Source: Candidatus Enterocloster faecavium | Lineage (GTDB): Bacteria > Bacillota > Clostridia > Lachnospirales > Lachnospiraceae | Direction: 5' to 3' | Length of the DNA stretch: 32,650 nucleotides | Assembly: GCA_019118585.1 (NCBI GenBank) | Contig: DWYS01000123.1 | Location: 1 to 32,650, forward strand | Shown: piece after piece, positions 1 through 7,999 of the stretch | Layout of the letters: the number at the start of each line of letters is the position of its first letter | Numbering within the stretch: position 1 is the stretch's first letter | Made by a program: the position numbers and the translations under genes | Notes under the pieces: generated by a model | Databases searched by the model: none | The model's input: only the letters and a program-made list of their open reading frames with translations | Told to the model about the DNA's origin: nothing

Positions 1-1128
1 AGACCCTTCCATGCCGGACAGCTTGGCCTTTTTGTATTCGGCATAGCGGTGTTCCTCAATGGCGTCGCGAATCTCTTTCATCATTGTATTATAAAAATAC
101 AAATTATGCAAGGTACATAAACGCATTCCCAACATTTCTTTTGCCTTCAGCAGATGGCGGATATAGGCCCTGCTGTAGGAGCGGCAGGCAGGACAGCCGC
201 AGCCTTCCTCAATGGGTCTGGGGTCCAGCTTATACTTCTGATTGAAGAGATTCAGTTTTCCCTGATTGGTATACACATGGCCGTGGCGGCCGTTTCTGGA
301 AGGGTACACGCAGTCAAAGAAGTCCACGCCCCGGTCCACGGCCTCCAAAATGTTGGCCGGAGTTCCCACTCCCATCAGGTACACGGGCTTATGTTCAGGA
401 AGGTGGGGCACCGTCACATCCAGGATATGGTACATCTCCTCATGGGTCTCCCCCACCGCCAGTCCGCCTACGGCGTAGCCCGGCAGGTCCATCTGGGCAA
501 TCTCCTTGGCGTGCCAGATGCGGATTTCATCCACCACTCCGCCCTGGTTGATCCCAAAAAGAAGCTGCTCCTTGTTGATCGTATCCGGAAGGCTGTTCAA
601 CTCCTCCATCTTATTCTTGCAGCGGAGAAGCCAGCGGGTGGTCCGCTCCACAGAGGCCCGGATATACTCCTCGCTTCCGTGGCTTGGAGGGCACTCGTCA
701 AAGGCCATGGCAATGGTGGAGCCCAGATTGGACTGGATCTGCATGCTCTCCTCCGGCCCCATAAAAATCTTGCGGCCGTCGATATGGGAGTTGAAATATA
801 CGCCCTCCTCCTTGATTTTCCGCAGGCTGGTCAGGGAAAATACCTGAAAGCCGCCGGAATCGGTGAGAATGGGGCGGTCCCAGTTCATAAACTTGTGAAG
901 GCCGCCGAATTTCTTAATCAGCTCGTCCCCGGTGCGCACATGGAGATGATAGGTATTGGAAAGCTCCACCTGGGTGCCGATCTGGCGCAGGTCGTCGGTG
1001 GACACTGCCCCCTTGATGGCTCCCACCGTTCCCACATTCATGAATACCGGAGTCTCAATGGTTCCATGGACGGTCTCCATTCTGGCCCGCTTGGCCCGGC
1101 CGTCTCTTGCGATCACTTCGTATTTCAT
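1..1128 (-). CDS. tgt: Queuine/preQ1 tRNA-guanine transglycosylase (partial, C-terminus off the window)
   Basis: This enzyme exchanges guanine-34 of GUN-anticodon tRNAs for preQ1, the first tRNA step of queuosine synthesis in bacteria. I read 376 in-frame codons from the ATG at 1128 to the left window edge without a stop, close to the usual family length, so only a short tail is missing. The N-terminus carries the TETPVFMNVGTVG-type start of the barrel. The LTDSGGFQVFSL stretch holds the general-base Asp, and DCVYPSRNGRHG holds the nucleophilic Asp. A CxCxxC cluster followed about 25 residues later by His (near LCTLHNLY) is the structural zinc site. The gene starts 4 bp after the scfB stop with an AGGA-like site, so it is probably cotranscribed with the SCIFF genes, an order common in clostridia. 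Confidence 0.95.
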   Translation of the reverse strand, partial: MKYEVIARDGRAKRARMETVHGTIETPVFMNVGTVGAIKGAVSTDDLRQIGTQVELSNTYHLHVRTGDELIKKFGGLHKFMNWDRPILTDSGGFQVFSLTSLRKIKEEGVYFNSHIDGRKIFMGPEESMQIQSNLGSTIAMAFDECPPSHGSEEYIRASVERTTRWLLRCKNKMEELNSLPDTINKEQLLFGINQGGVVDEIRIWHAKEIAQMDLPGYAVGGLAVGETHEEMYHILDVTVPHLPEHKPVYLMGVGTPANILEAVDRGVDFFDCVYPSRNGRHGHVYTNQGKLNLFNQKYKLDPRPIEEGCGCPACRSYSRAYIRHLLKAKEMLGMRLCTLHNLYFYNTMMKEIRDAIEEHRYAEYKKAKLSGMEGS

Positions 1129-1132
1129 CTTC

Positions 1133-2533
1133 CTAAGCCTCATCCTCCGCCAGTGCGGCTTTGATCATGATGGCGCACTCGATCCGCTTCTTCTGCATCT
1201 CGCAGCCGATCTCGTAGGCGCCGGTGATGGAGTTGCTGAAATTCCAGGCGTTGGCCGCACAGCCGCCGCTGCAGTAAAATCTGGCAAAGCAGTCCCTGCA
1301 TTTCTCCTTGGCGTAGACGTTGCACATCTTAAACTCATCCCTCACCTGGGTATTGACGATGCCGGTGTCCACATTTCCCAGAAGGAACTGCTCGTTTCCT
1401 ACAAACTGATGGCAGGGGTAAAGGTCGCCCCAGGGGGTTACCGCCAGATATTCGGTGCCGGAGCCGCAGCCCGCCAGACGTTTTGCCACGCAGGGACCGG
1501 CATTTAAATCGATCATAAAGTGGAAAAAGTTGAAACCGCGGCCTTCCTTTTTCCGCCTGATGTACTCCACCGCCAGCTTGTCATACTCTTCCAGAATCTG
1601 AGGAATGTCCTCCTCCCGGATGGCGTAGGGTTCACTTGGGTCCGCTACCACCGGCTCCATGGACATCTGCTTAAATCCCAAATCCGCATAGTGGAGAACG
1701 TCCTTGGAGAAGTCCAGATTGTTCCGGGTAAAAGTTCCCCGCACATAGTAGTTGTTCTGATGACGGCTCTCGGCAAACTTCTGGAACTTGGGAACGATCA
1801 GGTCGTAGCTTCCTGAGCCGTTGCGGAAGGGGCGCATCTTGTCGTTGACTTCCTTGCGTCCGTCCAGGCTCAGCACTACATTTCCCATCTCCCGGTTGCA
1901 GAACTCCATCACCTCATCGTTCAGCAGAACGCCGTTGGTGGTCAGGGTGAAACGAAACTTCTTGTTGTGGGCCTCCTCCTGGGAACGGCCGTACTCCACC
2001 AGGCGCTTTACTACATCCCAGTTTAACAGGGGCTCGCCGCCGAAGAAATCCACCTCCAGGTTCCGCCGGTTGCCGGAGTTGGCAATGAGGAAATCCAGGG
2101 CCTTCTTTCCCACCTCATAGCTCATAAGGGCTCTGCGGCCATGATACTCTCCCTCCTCCGCAAAGCAGTAGCGGCAGGCCAGGTTGCAGTCGTGGGCAAT
2201 ATGGAGACAGAGGGCCTTTACCACCGTCTTTCTCTTCTTAAAGTCCATGACAAAGTCTTTATAGATATCCCGGGTCAGAAGCTGCTCCAGGTCAATAAGT
2301 TCCTGAATGTCCTCCAGGGCCTCCTGGATCTCCTGGCGGGAATACCTTCCTTCCAGAGCGGCGAAGGTCTGGTTTTTAACCTCTTCGGACAGTTTTTCCG
2401 GCTTTTCCAGCTCCGGGATCTGACTTGCTACCACCGCGATGGCATCGTAAACCACCGGCTCCACCACATGGACGGAACCGCTGTTGACATCCATCACAAT
2501 ATTGTAGCCATTATTCTGATACTGATGAATCAC
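1133..2533 (-). CDS. scfB: SCIFF peptide radical SAM maturase (thioether-forming)
   Basis: This is a radical SAM/SPASM enzyme predicted to install Cys-Thr thioether crosslinks in the SCIFF peptide encoded just upstream. The 466-residue protein has an N-terminal peptide-recognition (RRE-like) region at about 1-85, then the CNLACRYCFAEEG motif supplying the three cysteines of the SAM-binding cluster, then FFGGEPLLNW. The C-terminal SPASM region is cysteine-rich (GPCVAKRLAGCGSG, YPCHQF, CNVYAKEKCRDCFARFYC) and should bind two auxiliary iron-sulphur clusters. The start is GTG at 2533. It gives the family-typical N-terminus MIHQYQNNGYNIV and has only a weak GAGAGAG ribosome site, consistent with much lower translation than the precursor. 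The assignment is strong because the precursor itself is present at 2687-2833. Confidence 0.95.
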   Translation of the reverse strand: MIHQYQNNGYNIVMDVNSGSVHVVEPVVYDAIAVVASQIPELEKPEKLSEEVKNQTFAALEGRYSRQEIQEALEDIQELIDLEQLLTRDIYKDFVMDFKKRKTVVKALCLHIAHDCNLACRYCFAEEGEYHGRRALMSYEVGKKALDFLIANSGNRRNLEVDFFGGEPLLNWDVVKRLVEYGRSQEEAHNKKFRFTLTTNGVLLNDEVMEFCNREMGNVVLSLDGRKEVNDKMRPFRNGSGSYDLIVPKFQKFAESRHQNNYYVRGTFTRNNLDFSKDVLHYADLGFKQMSMEPVVADPSEPYAIREEDIPQILEEYDKLAVEYIRRKKEGRGFNFFHFMIDLNAGPCVAKRLAGCGSGTEYLAVTPWGDLYPCHQFVGNEQFLLGNVDTGIVNTQVRDEFKMCNVYAKEKCRDCFARFYCSGGCAANAWNFSNSITGAYEIGCEMQKKRIECAIMIKAALAEDEA

Positions 2534-2594
2534 TGGTACACTCTCTCTTTCTTTTCTTCAAACAGGGCACAGGAGCATCCGCCATACATGGAAA

Positions 2595-2625
2595 AACCCC
2601 TATAATCCACCGGACCACAGGGGTT
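2595..2625 (-). terminator. Weak hairpin plus U-tract between scfA and scfB (attenuator-like)
   Basis: On the minus strand AACCCCT (2625-2619) pairs with AGGGGTT (2601-2595) around a 17-nt loop, and the 3' arm runs into TTTTT. The stem is short, so it would probably give partial termination and let scfA be expressed above scfB and tgt. This is inferred from sequence only. Confidence 0.45.
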
Positions 2626-2639
2626 CTTTCCTTCTCTCG

Positions 2640-2662
2640 GAAGGGGCGGTCAGCCGCCCTTC
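2640..2662 (-). other. GC-rich hairpin just downstream of scfA
   Basis: The plus-strand sequence GAAGGGGCGG (2640-2649) and CCGCCCTTC (2654-2662) form a 9-bp stem with one bulged G and a 4-nt loop, 24 nt after the scfA stop. No U-tract follows on the minus strand, so an mRNA-stabilising 3' structure for the short scfA message is more likely than a terminator. Confidence 0.45.
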
Positions 2663-2686
2663 ATCCTGTACGTGTGTTAGCCGCGA

Positions 2687-2833
2687 TTAGCGGTTCGGAT
2701 TCTCGCAGGACTGATTGCCTACGGTGCAGGATGTCTTGCATGCGGACTGGCAGGAAGTCTGGCACTCACCGCAGCCGCCCTTCTTCATGGTATCCTTTAA
2801 AGTATTGGCATTTAATGTCTTTACGCGCTTCAT
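2687..2833 (-). CDS. scfA: SCIFF family ranthipeptide precursor (six cysteines)
   Basis: This is a 48-residue ribosomal peptide precursor of the SCIFF (six Cys in forty-five residues) family. The leader begins MKRVKTLNANTLKDTMKK. The core has exactly six cysteines, at positions 21, 24, 28, 32, 36 and 43, mostly spaced by two or three residues with interleaved Thr and Ser (CGECQTSCQSACKTSC). Thr residues between Cys residues are the known acceptors for the thioether bonds made by ScfB. The start is fixed by a perfect AGGAGG about 8 nt upstream of the ATG. The gene heads the scfA-scfB-tgt transcription unit and has its own vegetative-type promoter. The biological role of mature SCIFF is not settled; a signalling or quorum function has been proposed for ranthipeptides. 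Confidence 0.95.
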   Translation of the reverse strand: MKRVKTLNANTLKDTMKKGGCGECQTSCQSACKTSCTVGNQSCENPNR

Positions 2834-2903
2834 ATGGCGACACCTCCTCTTTCATCGTTCATTGAATGCTCTGCCGGCTGCCTGGGGCATCGGCATTTGG
2901 TTT

Positions 2904-2932
2904 ATTATAACACAGGCTCTGGCAGGACGCAA
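2904..2932 (-). promoter_or_regulatory. Promoter of scfA-scfB-tgt
   Basis: On the minus strand there is TTGCGT (2932-2927), a 17-bp spacer and a perfect TATAAT (2909-2904), about 70 bp upstream of the scfA start. Spacing and the -10 match the housekeeping sigma consensus; the -35 matches in its first three bases. Confidence 0.7.
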
Positions 2933-3007
2933 TGGGAAATTGCGCGTCATATCTTTCCCCCGCCCCGAATATATTGCATCAACTACATGTACAGGGAGGA
3001 AATCCTC

Positions 3008-3367
3008 ATGGCAGTTCACGCTGCGAAACCGATGCTCCGCTCTCTGCTGCTGTCCTATGCCCTGTCCGCCCTTCTTCTGGCCGGTCTGGCCTTCTGCCTG
3101 TACCGCCTGCGCCTGAAGGAAGGCCAAGTCAATCTCATGGTCTTCGCCATTTATCTGATTGCCTGCTTCGCAGGGGGACTGGCCGCCGGAAAGGGCATCC
3201 GGAAACGCCGCTTTTTCTGGGGTTTTCTGCTGGGTCTGCTCTATTTTCTGGTCCTCTTTGCCGTTTCCTGGGCTCTCAACCGGGGCGGTCCGGTGGATTT
3301 GGAGCGCTCGGCAACCGTTCTGGGGCTGTGCGTCCTGGGAGGAAGTCTTGGGGGAATGGTCAGCTGA
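3008..3367 (+). CDS. TIGR04086 / DUF3792 family four-helix membrane protein
   Basis: This small integral membrane protein (119 residues) has four predicted helices: about 11-30 (LLLSYALSALLLAGLAF), 43-62 (LMVFAIYLIACFAGGLAAGK), 68-88 (FFWGFLLGLLYFLVLFAVSW) and 102-118 (ATVLGLCVLGGSLGGMV). The short GGLAAGKGIRKRR loop is positively charged and should face the cytoplasm. Size, helix pattern and the Gly-rich helices fit the TIGR04086 (YrzE-like) family, which in clostridia often lies beside SCIFF genes, as here in divergent orientation. The ATG at 3008 is chosen for its AGGGAGGA site. Upstream in-frame ATGs exist but lack a ribosome site. Its function is unknown. The family call is from recognition of the pattern rather than from catalytic residues. 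Confidence 0.75.
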   Translation: MAVHAAKPMLRSLLLSYALSALLLAGLAFCLYRLRLKEGQVNLMVFAIYLIACFAGGLAAGKGIRKRRFFWGFLLGLLYFLVLFAVSWALNRGGPVDLERSATVLGLCVLGGSLGGMVS

Positions 3368-3370
3368 TGC

Positions 3371-3421
3371 AAAAAATCCGCCGGGGCCTGCCGCGATGAG
3401 GCAGAACCGGCGGATCTTTTT
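3371..3421. terminator. Bidirectional terminator between the DUF3792 gene and nagB
   Basis: AAAATCCGCCGG and CCGGCGGATCTTTTT form a long outer stem, with an inner CCTGCC/GGCAG pairing. Each strand ends in a run of at least five U residues, so it can terminate both converging units. Confidence 0.88.
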
Positions 3422-3433
3422 GCCGCTCCATGT

Positions 3434-4159
3434 TTAAAGTTTTCCCAGTGCTTCCCTGTCCGCAATCACTGTCACATCCGGATGAAGCTGCAAAACGGAG
3501 GCCGGAACCTGGGGAGTAATTGGCCCAGCCATCACCTTCCTCAGAATTTCCGCCTTATCAGACCCGCTGACCAAAAGCAGAATCTTCCTGGCGTTTATGA
3601 TGGTCTTGATGCCCATTGTATACGCCTGTCTGGGGACGCTCTCTTTTTCACTGAAAAACCGGCAGTTTGCTTCAATCGTGGATTCCGTCAGGTCCACACA
3701 GCGGGTAAGAGGGGCAAACTGGAAATCCGGCTCGTTAAAACCGATATGGCCATTGTGACCCAGGCCCAGAATCTGAAGGTCGATACCGCCCAGACTCCGT
3801 ATCACCTCTTCATACCGGCAGCACTCCTTCTCCCAGTTCTTTTCCATCCCGTTCGGAATATAAATATGAGCAGGGTTCATATTCACTCTGGAAAACAGGT
3901 ATCTGTTCATAAAATAGTGATAGCTCTGTGGATGCTCCTCCGAAAGGCCCCGGTATTCATCCAGATTGACTGTTTTCACCTGTGAAAAATCCAGGTCTCC
4001 CTTTCCGTACCAGTCCACCAGCTGATCATAGACACCAATGGGGGTTGAGCCGGTAGCCAGTCCCAGTACACAGTCCGGTTTTAAAATCATCTGGGCAGAA
4101 ATGACATTCGCCCCTTTTCTGCTCATATCCCGGTAGTCCCTCGTCTCACAAATCTTCAT
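3434..4159 (-). CDS. nagB: Glucosamine-6-phosphate deaminase
   Basis: NagB converts glucosamine-6-phosphate to fructose-6-phosphate and ammonia, the last step of amino-sugar catabolism before glycolysis. The 241-residue length is normal for the non-allosteric Firmicutes type. Visible motifs are the phosphate-binding GLATGSTPIG, NLDEY with the general-base Asp67, and LGLGHNGHIGFNEP with active-site His138 and Glu143. Asn136 replaces the Asp found in E. coli, as is usual in Firmicutes enzymes. The start has a GGAGGAA site. It lies 30 bp downstream of the EIIA gene as the last gene of the PTS operon and is followed by a strong terminator, so deamination is coupled to uptake. A 6-phosphogluconolactonase is excluded by the LDEY and GHNGHIGFNEP motifs. 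Confidence 0.95.
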   Translation of the reverse strand: MKICETRDYRDMSRKGANVISAQMILKPDCVLGLATGSTPIGVYDQLVDWYGKGDLDFSQVKTVNLDEYRGLSEEHPQSYHYFMNRYLFSRVNMNPAHIYIPNGMEKNWEKECCRYEEVIRSLGGIDLQILGLGHNGHIGFNEPDFQFAPLTRCVDLTESTIEANCRFFSEKESVPRQAYTMGIKTIINARKILLLVSGSDKAEILRKVMAGPITPQVPASVLQLHPDVTVIADREALGKL

Positions 4160-4189
4160 CTGTCTTCCTCCGCTGCCAAACAGTCTCCC

Positions 4190-4600
4190 TTAAAACAGTT
4201 CCTCATCCTCTGCCGGACCTTCCTCCAACTCCACGATCCGGATAGCCTCCCGACTCTGTTCCACTACCGCTTTTATGGTATCAGGCTCCAGGGGCTCCCC
4301 TCCCAGCAGGAGTCCGATTACCAGGGCCAGATTCACCCCGGCAATCAAAGTGGTATTGGGCCGGGCCAGAAAGGGGTACATGATGCTGTTGACGCTTCCG
4401 CCGTACATGTCGGAAAGCAGGATCATCTGGTCCCCTTCCTCCGCATTCACATAAAAGGCTTCCAGTTCTTCCTCCAGGGAGCGCTCGTCTACATAAGCGT
4501 CAAAAAACGTCAGTCGGCTGCTGTCCCCGGTCAGAATTTGAATCGAACTGGCCAGTCCGCTGGCCAGACGTCCATGAGACGCCAAAAAGAATCTAGTCAT
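4190..4600 (-). CDS. PTS system mannose/fructose/N-acetylgalactosamine-type EIIA component
   Basis: This is the cytoplasmic phosphocarrier that takes phosphate from HPr and passes it to EIIB. It has 136 residues, a free-standing EIIA-Man domain. The N-terminus MTRFFLASHGRLASGL places the phosphorylated His at residue 9, and LLSDMYGGSVNSI is the second conserved segment. The translation start has GGAGAGAAGG directly upstream. It lies 27 bp after the EIIB gene and 30 bp before nagB. The EIIA is separate from EIIB, as in AgaF-type systems, rather than fused as in E. coli ManX. The substrate cannot be read from this subunit. Confidence 0.93.
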   Translation of the reverse strand: MTRFFLASHGRLASGLASSIQILTGDSSRLTFFDAYVDERSLEEELEAFYVNAEEGDQMILLSDMYGGSVNSIMYPFLARPNTTLIAGVNLALVIGLLLGGEPLEPDTIKAVVEQSREAIRIVELEEGPAEDEELF

Positions 4601-4627
4601 CCTTCTCTCCTCTCAAATACCCTCAAG

Positions 4628-5125
4628 CTATTTCGCCGGAATCAGCTTATGCAACTCGATTGCCGGTTCTTCCGGAGTGGTCTGGTAGATGCACTCCAGT
4701 CCGGTGGCCATCAGCTCCTGGAACTGGGCAATCTCCTCCTCATCACAATACAGGTTATTGTCCAGCCTTCTGCGCTCCATGCCCGGTTTCTTGGGCGCTA
4801 CTCTTCCGTAATTCCCCACATTAATCATCTTGATTCCCGGAACCCGGCTGACCAGATTCAGGGCATCTTTGGGGCTGTTGACCAGCACCAGAACCTTTAA
4901 GGGCTCGCACCTGGGGTCATTTAAGGTGGCAACCGCAGCATCAAGGGACTTAATTACCGTCTTGATGCCCGCCGGGGCTGCCATCTTTAAGGACCGCTGA
5001 ATCATAGTGCTTTGAGCGGCATTGTCGTTGGCTACCACAATACTGTCCACTCCTGTGTGCTTGGACCATTTAATGGCAATCTGTCCGTGAATCAGACGCT
5101 CGTCAATGCGAAATAGCTTAATCAT
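4628..5125 (-). CDS. PTS system mannose/fructose/N-acetylgalactosamine-type EIIB component
   Basis: This cytoplasmic subunit receives phosphate from EIIA on a histidine and phosphorylates the sugar as it passes through EIIC/EIID. At 165 residues it has the full family length. The N-terminal IDERLIHGQ motif carries the active His13, followed by the family pattern around VANDNAAQS and the phosphate-loop region. It is placed 18 bp after the nagA stop and 27 bp before EIIA. The start has an AGGAAGGAAG-like site. The split of EIIC/EIID from EIIB/EIIA by nagA is unusual and shows that the deacetylase was built into the transport operon. Confidence 0.93.
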   Translation of the reverse strand: MIKLFRIDERLIHGQIAIKWSKHTGVDSIVVANDNAAQSTMIQRSLKMAAPAGIKTVIKSLDAAVATLNDPRCEPLKVLVLVNSPKDALNLVSRVPGIKMINVGNYGRVAPKKPGMERRRLDNNLYCDEEEIAQFQELMATGLECIYQTTPEEPAIELHKLIPAK

Positions 5126-5143
5126 AATTTGTACTTCCTTCCT

Positions 5144-6334
5144 TTATAAGTCTCTTACCCTGCGCTTCATGGCTTCCGGATTGAACAGTTCCTCTGCCGG
5201 TATCTTCTCCCGGTCAAATGCCATTTTTCCGCATACATAAGTTCTCTGGCAGGTAAAGGAGGAATCCACGATTGCCAGATCCGCCCGCTTTCCGGGCCGA
5301 ATAGAACCGGTAATCTCGTCAATTCCCAGATAAGCAGCAGGATTAATAGACGCCATTTTTACCGCCTCCTCCTCCGGTACGCCCACCACCTTTACCAGCT
5401 GGCCTACGTTGTAGAGCACCCATTTTCCGCTTCCGCAGATGCGCCCATCGGAATTTAAAATCAGGCCCTTCTCGTTGGCAAACATCTCTCTTCCGTAGCG
5501 CATGTAGACTCCTGTAGGAAGTCCCGCTATAAAATTGGAATCAGAAATCAGGCAGAACTTACGATAAGGCTGCAGCTTAAACATAATCCGCAGCATATCC
5601 GCGCAGATATGGTTCAAATCGCCGATTACCTCATAGCGGATATCATCCAAGAGCAGAAGCGCTCCCAGAGCTCCCACATCCCTGTGATGGATGCCCTGCA
5701 TCCCATTTCCCAGGTGGGTGGCGATATCCAGTCCCGCGTTTTTGTGGGCATCGTAAATATCCTGTGCCTTCGCCTTTGTATGGCAGCAGGCTACCCGGAT
5801 GTTCTGCTGGTGAAGGTAGCGAATCACATCCCACGCCCCGGGAAGCTCCGGAGCAATAGCCATAACCGTCATCTTTCCTCCGGCCAGTTCCACCAGCCGT
5901 TTGGTCTCCTCCACACTTGGAAGAGGCCAGCTCTCTCCAACGGTGTTCTCCCCGCCTCTGGCCCAGAAGGGTCCCTCACTGTGGATTCCCAGAACCCTGG
6001 CCCCCTCATATTCCTCATCCATCACCCGGGCGATGGCCCGAAAGGCGGATTCCTTGGCCGTGGGAAGAATTCCGGTGATTCCCACGCTGGTAACTGCCTT
6101 CGCGTATCCCCGAATATCCGTCTCTTCACAGGGGTCGGTCATGGACCAGCCCCCAAAACCGTGATTATGGATGTCAATCAGTCCGGGATAAATGGATAAG
6201 TCTCCCAAATCTTCATAGGTTCCGCTGTACTCAGAAGATACCGCCGCAATTTTTCCATCCTCAACGGTCAGATATCCAGACCGGAACCCTTCTTCCGTTA
6301 AAATATGATTGGATTTTAATGTGAACCCGCTCAT
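5144..6334 (-). CDS. nagA: N-acetylglucosamine-6-phosphate deacetylase
   Basis: NagA removes acetate from N-acetylglucosamine-6-phosphate (or the galacto isomer), giving the NagB substrate. The 396-residue protein is a metal-dependent amidohydrolase. Visible elements are IDIHNHGFGG (metal-site HxH), HSEGPFWARGG (metal-binding Glu), CCHTKA and ATHLGNGMQGIHH (metal and substrate histidines), and LISDSNFIAGLP with the catalytic Asp. The C-terminal GSIRPGKRADLAIVD returns to the small beta domain. I chose the ATG at 6334 because GGAGGAAAG lies 4 nt upstream. An upstream in-frame start at 6379 would overlap the EIID gene and has no better site. The gene sits between EIID and EIIB. Its divergence from E. 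coli NagA leaves room for a related acylated amino-sugar phosphate as substrate. Confidence 0.9.
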   Translation of the reverse strand: MSGFTLKSNHILTEEGFRSGYLTVEDGKIAAVSSEYSGTYEDLGDLSIYPGLIDIHNHGFGGWSMTDPCEETDIRGYAKAVTSVGITGILPTAKESAFRAIARVMDEEYEGARVLGIHSEGPFWARGGENTVGESWPLPSVEETKRLVELAGGKMTVMAIAPELPGAWDVIRYLHQQNIRVACCHTKAKAQDIYDAHKNAGLDIATHLGNGMQGIHHRDVGALGALLLLDDIRYEVIGDLNHICADMLRIMFKLQPYRKFCLISDSNFIAGLPTGVYMRYGREMFANEKGLILNSDGRICGSGKWVLYNVGQLVKVVGVPEEEAVKMASINPAAYLGIDEITGSIRPGKRADLAIVDSSFTCQRTYVCGKMAFDREKIPAEELFNPEAMKRRVRDL

Positions 6335-6350
6335 TTTCTTTCCTCCTGCT

Positions 6351-7166
6351 CTAAAAGATTCCCAAAAATGCCAGAACAACTGAAATCAGAAGAATTCCCA
6401 CCACCAGCGTAATGGGTTTATATCCCTTCTTAATCAGCTTCATAAGGCCGAATACCAGAAGGATAGACAGAAGGCCGGGCATTACGGAATTCACAATATC
6501 CAGAACTACCACCGATGTCTCTCCCACCTGGATGGTCCAGGACAGCGGAACATCCACGGAGGAAGCCACCATTGCCCCCACCATGGTCACTCCCATGACA
6601 CCGGCAGCCTTGGTCAGAGACTCCATCAGCCCTGATTCAAAGACAGAATCAATAAAGGAAGTTCCATAGCGGTATCCCATGCGCATCAGGTACCAGCGGG
6701 CCACCATCTGAGCGCCTCCGTAAATCAGCACAAAAAGCAGAACGCCCAGAATATTTCCCTGTGTGCAGAGTCCGATGGCAATGCCTGCCGCGATGACGCG
6801 GACGCAGTTAAAGAAGAAGGCGTCTCCTATTCCGGCCGTGGGACCCATCAGGGCTACCTTGATATTTTCAATGGTCTCGTCATCCACCCCTCCGGTGGTC
6901 TTTTTCTGCCGTTCCAGCGCATACACGATTCCCGCAATCATAGCAAAAAATACAGCATTCGTGTTAAAAAATCCGTTGTGGCGCCGCAAAGCCTCCTTGC
7001 GCTCCTCCGGGTCATCATACAGTTCCTTCAAAGCAGGCTCCATGGTCAGGGCAAATGCATTGCCCTCCATCTTTACCATGTTGAATCCGGAAAATACCAG
7101 TCCGGAATTCCAGAACATTTTTCTCAGGGTTTTCTTTTCCTCGGGTGTGTAGGTTGCCTTAGCCAT
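6351..7166 (-). CDS. PTS system mannose/fructose/N-acetylgalactosamine-type EIID component
   Basis: This membrane subunit forms the transport channel with EIIC. It has 271 residues with the EIID signature region GFNMVKMEGNAFALTMEPAL near the N-terminus and PTAGIGDAFFFN in the middle. Three or four hydrophobic segments lie in the C-terminal half, ending at the stop with VVGILLISVVLAFLGIF. Its start codon overlaps the EIIC stop by one base (TGATG), which implies translational coupling and equal amounts of the two subunits. The next gene (nagA) starts 16 bp downstream. Confidence 0.93.
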   Translation of the reverse strand: MAKATYTPEEKKTLRKMFWNSGLVFSGFNMVKMEGNAFALTMEPALKELYDDPEERKEALRRHNGFFNTNAVFFAMIAGIVYALERQKKTTGGVDDETIENIKVALMGPTAGIGDAFFFNCVRVIAAGIAIGLCTQGNILGVLLFVLIYGGAQMVARWYLMRMGYRYGTSFIDSVFESGLMESLTKAAGVMGVTMVGAMVASSVDVPLSWTIQVGETSVVVLDIVNSVMPGLLSILLVFGLMKLIKKGYKPITLVVGILLISVVLAFLGIF

Positions 7167-7963
7167 CAGAACAAATCCTCCTCTCCGCCGGATGAGAGCT
7201 GTCCGCCCTCTCCGATCTGACGTTTCAGTTCATTGAATTTCTTCTCCGTGGTAAAGTACATAAAGGCCATGACGCCAGCGATAATGGCGATTGCCACCGT
7301 CGGAAGCGCCAGATATTTCTGGAGAACGTAGCCAATGAAGAAGAACCAGCCGATTTCTCTGTTCCAGATCATGGAAATCAGAATGGCAAATCCGATCCCC
7401 GTCATCATGGAGCTGGAGGCGGAGAGACCTGCCATAATAAAGGCCGGCATGTTGTTCATCACATGCTCCAGTCCCTGAACGCCAAAGGCAATTGCGGCAA
7501 AAAGGACAATGGTTTGGGGAAGACGGTCAAAGCACCAACCGGCAGCGATAACCTGAGCCCGGAAGGAGGTAACGTTTCCGCTGCCCGCCAGTCTCTCCCA
7601 GTAGGGTGCTACAGCCGCCTGAACCGGCTTCCACATTTCAGCAGCCGTGCCCATCAGAGTTCCGATTGGCATCGCCAGGGCCAGCCCTGTCTCCACATCC
7701 GCCCCGGTCAGAATGGTGTAGGCCACCGCGATGATGCTGCTGGCACAGGCGTCGGAGGGGACGGAACCGCCGATTGCGGAGATTCCCATAAAAATCGCCT
7801 CAAGGGATGCGGCCATCACAATTCCGGTATGCAAATCCCCCAGCAGCAGTCCCGTCAGCGTGGCGGTCACGATGGGACGCTGCAAAGTCTGCCAGCTGAG
7901 CATACGGTCAATTCCCTGTACCAGGAGCCAGACCAGCGCGCAGATCAAACCACTTTGTATCAT
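7166..7963 (-). CDS. PTS system mannose/fructose/N-acetylgalactosamine-type EIIC component
   Basis: This polytopic membrane permease subunit has 265 residues. It shows the family pattern: a start MIQSGLICALVWLLVQGIDRM, then the GLLLGDLHTGIVMAASLEAIFMGISAIGGSVPSD stretch (described here by its key GD, E and PSD residues), and several hydrophobic helices to the C-terminus. I chose the ATG at 7963 because AAGGGGGAAC lies just upstream. Reading could begin 22 codons earlier, but that would add a charged, non-family extension. It is the first PTS gene after the regulator, and the promoter-like region 8000-8087 lies directly upstream. Confidence 0.93.
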   Translation of the reverse strand: MIQSGLICALVWLLVQGIDRMLSWQTLQRPIVTATLTGLLLGDLHTGIVMAASLEAIFMGISAIGGSVPSDACASSIIAVAYTILTGADVETGLALAMPIGTLMGTAAEMWKPVQAAVAPYWERLAGSGNVTSFRAQVIAAGWCFDRLPQTIVLFAAIAFGVQGLEHVMNNMPAFIMAGLSASSSMMTGIGFAILISMIWNREIGWFFFIGYVLQKYLALPTVAIAIIAGVMAFMYFTTEKKFNELKRQIGEGGQLSSGGEEDLF

Positions 7964-7999
7964 ATTCAGTTCCCCCTTTTCTTTTAAATGGATGATTTT

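Noticed and set aside
154-1164. Long plus-strand reading frame opposite tgt
   Set aside because: It is the antisense shadow of tgt; it has no ribosome site and no recognisable motif.
6335-6379. Upstream start of nagA at 6379
   Set aside because: It would overlap the EIID coding end and lacks the good GGAGGAAAG site that precedes ATG 6334.
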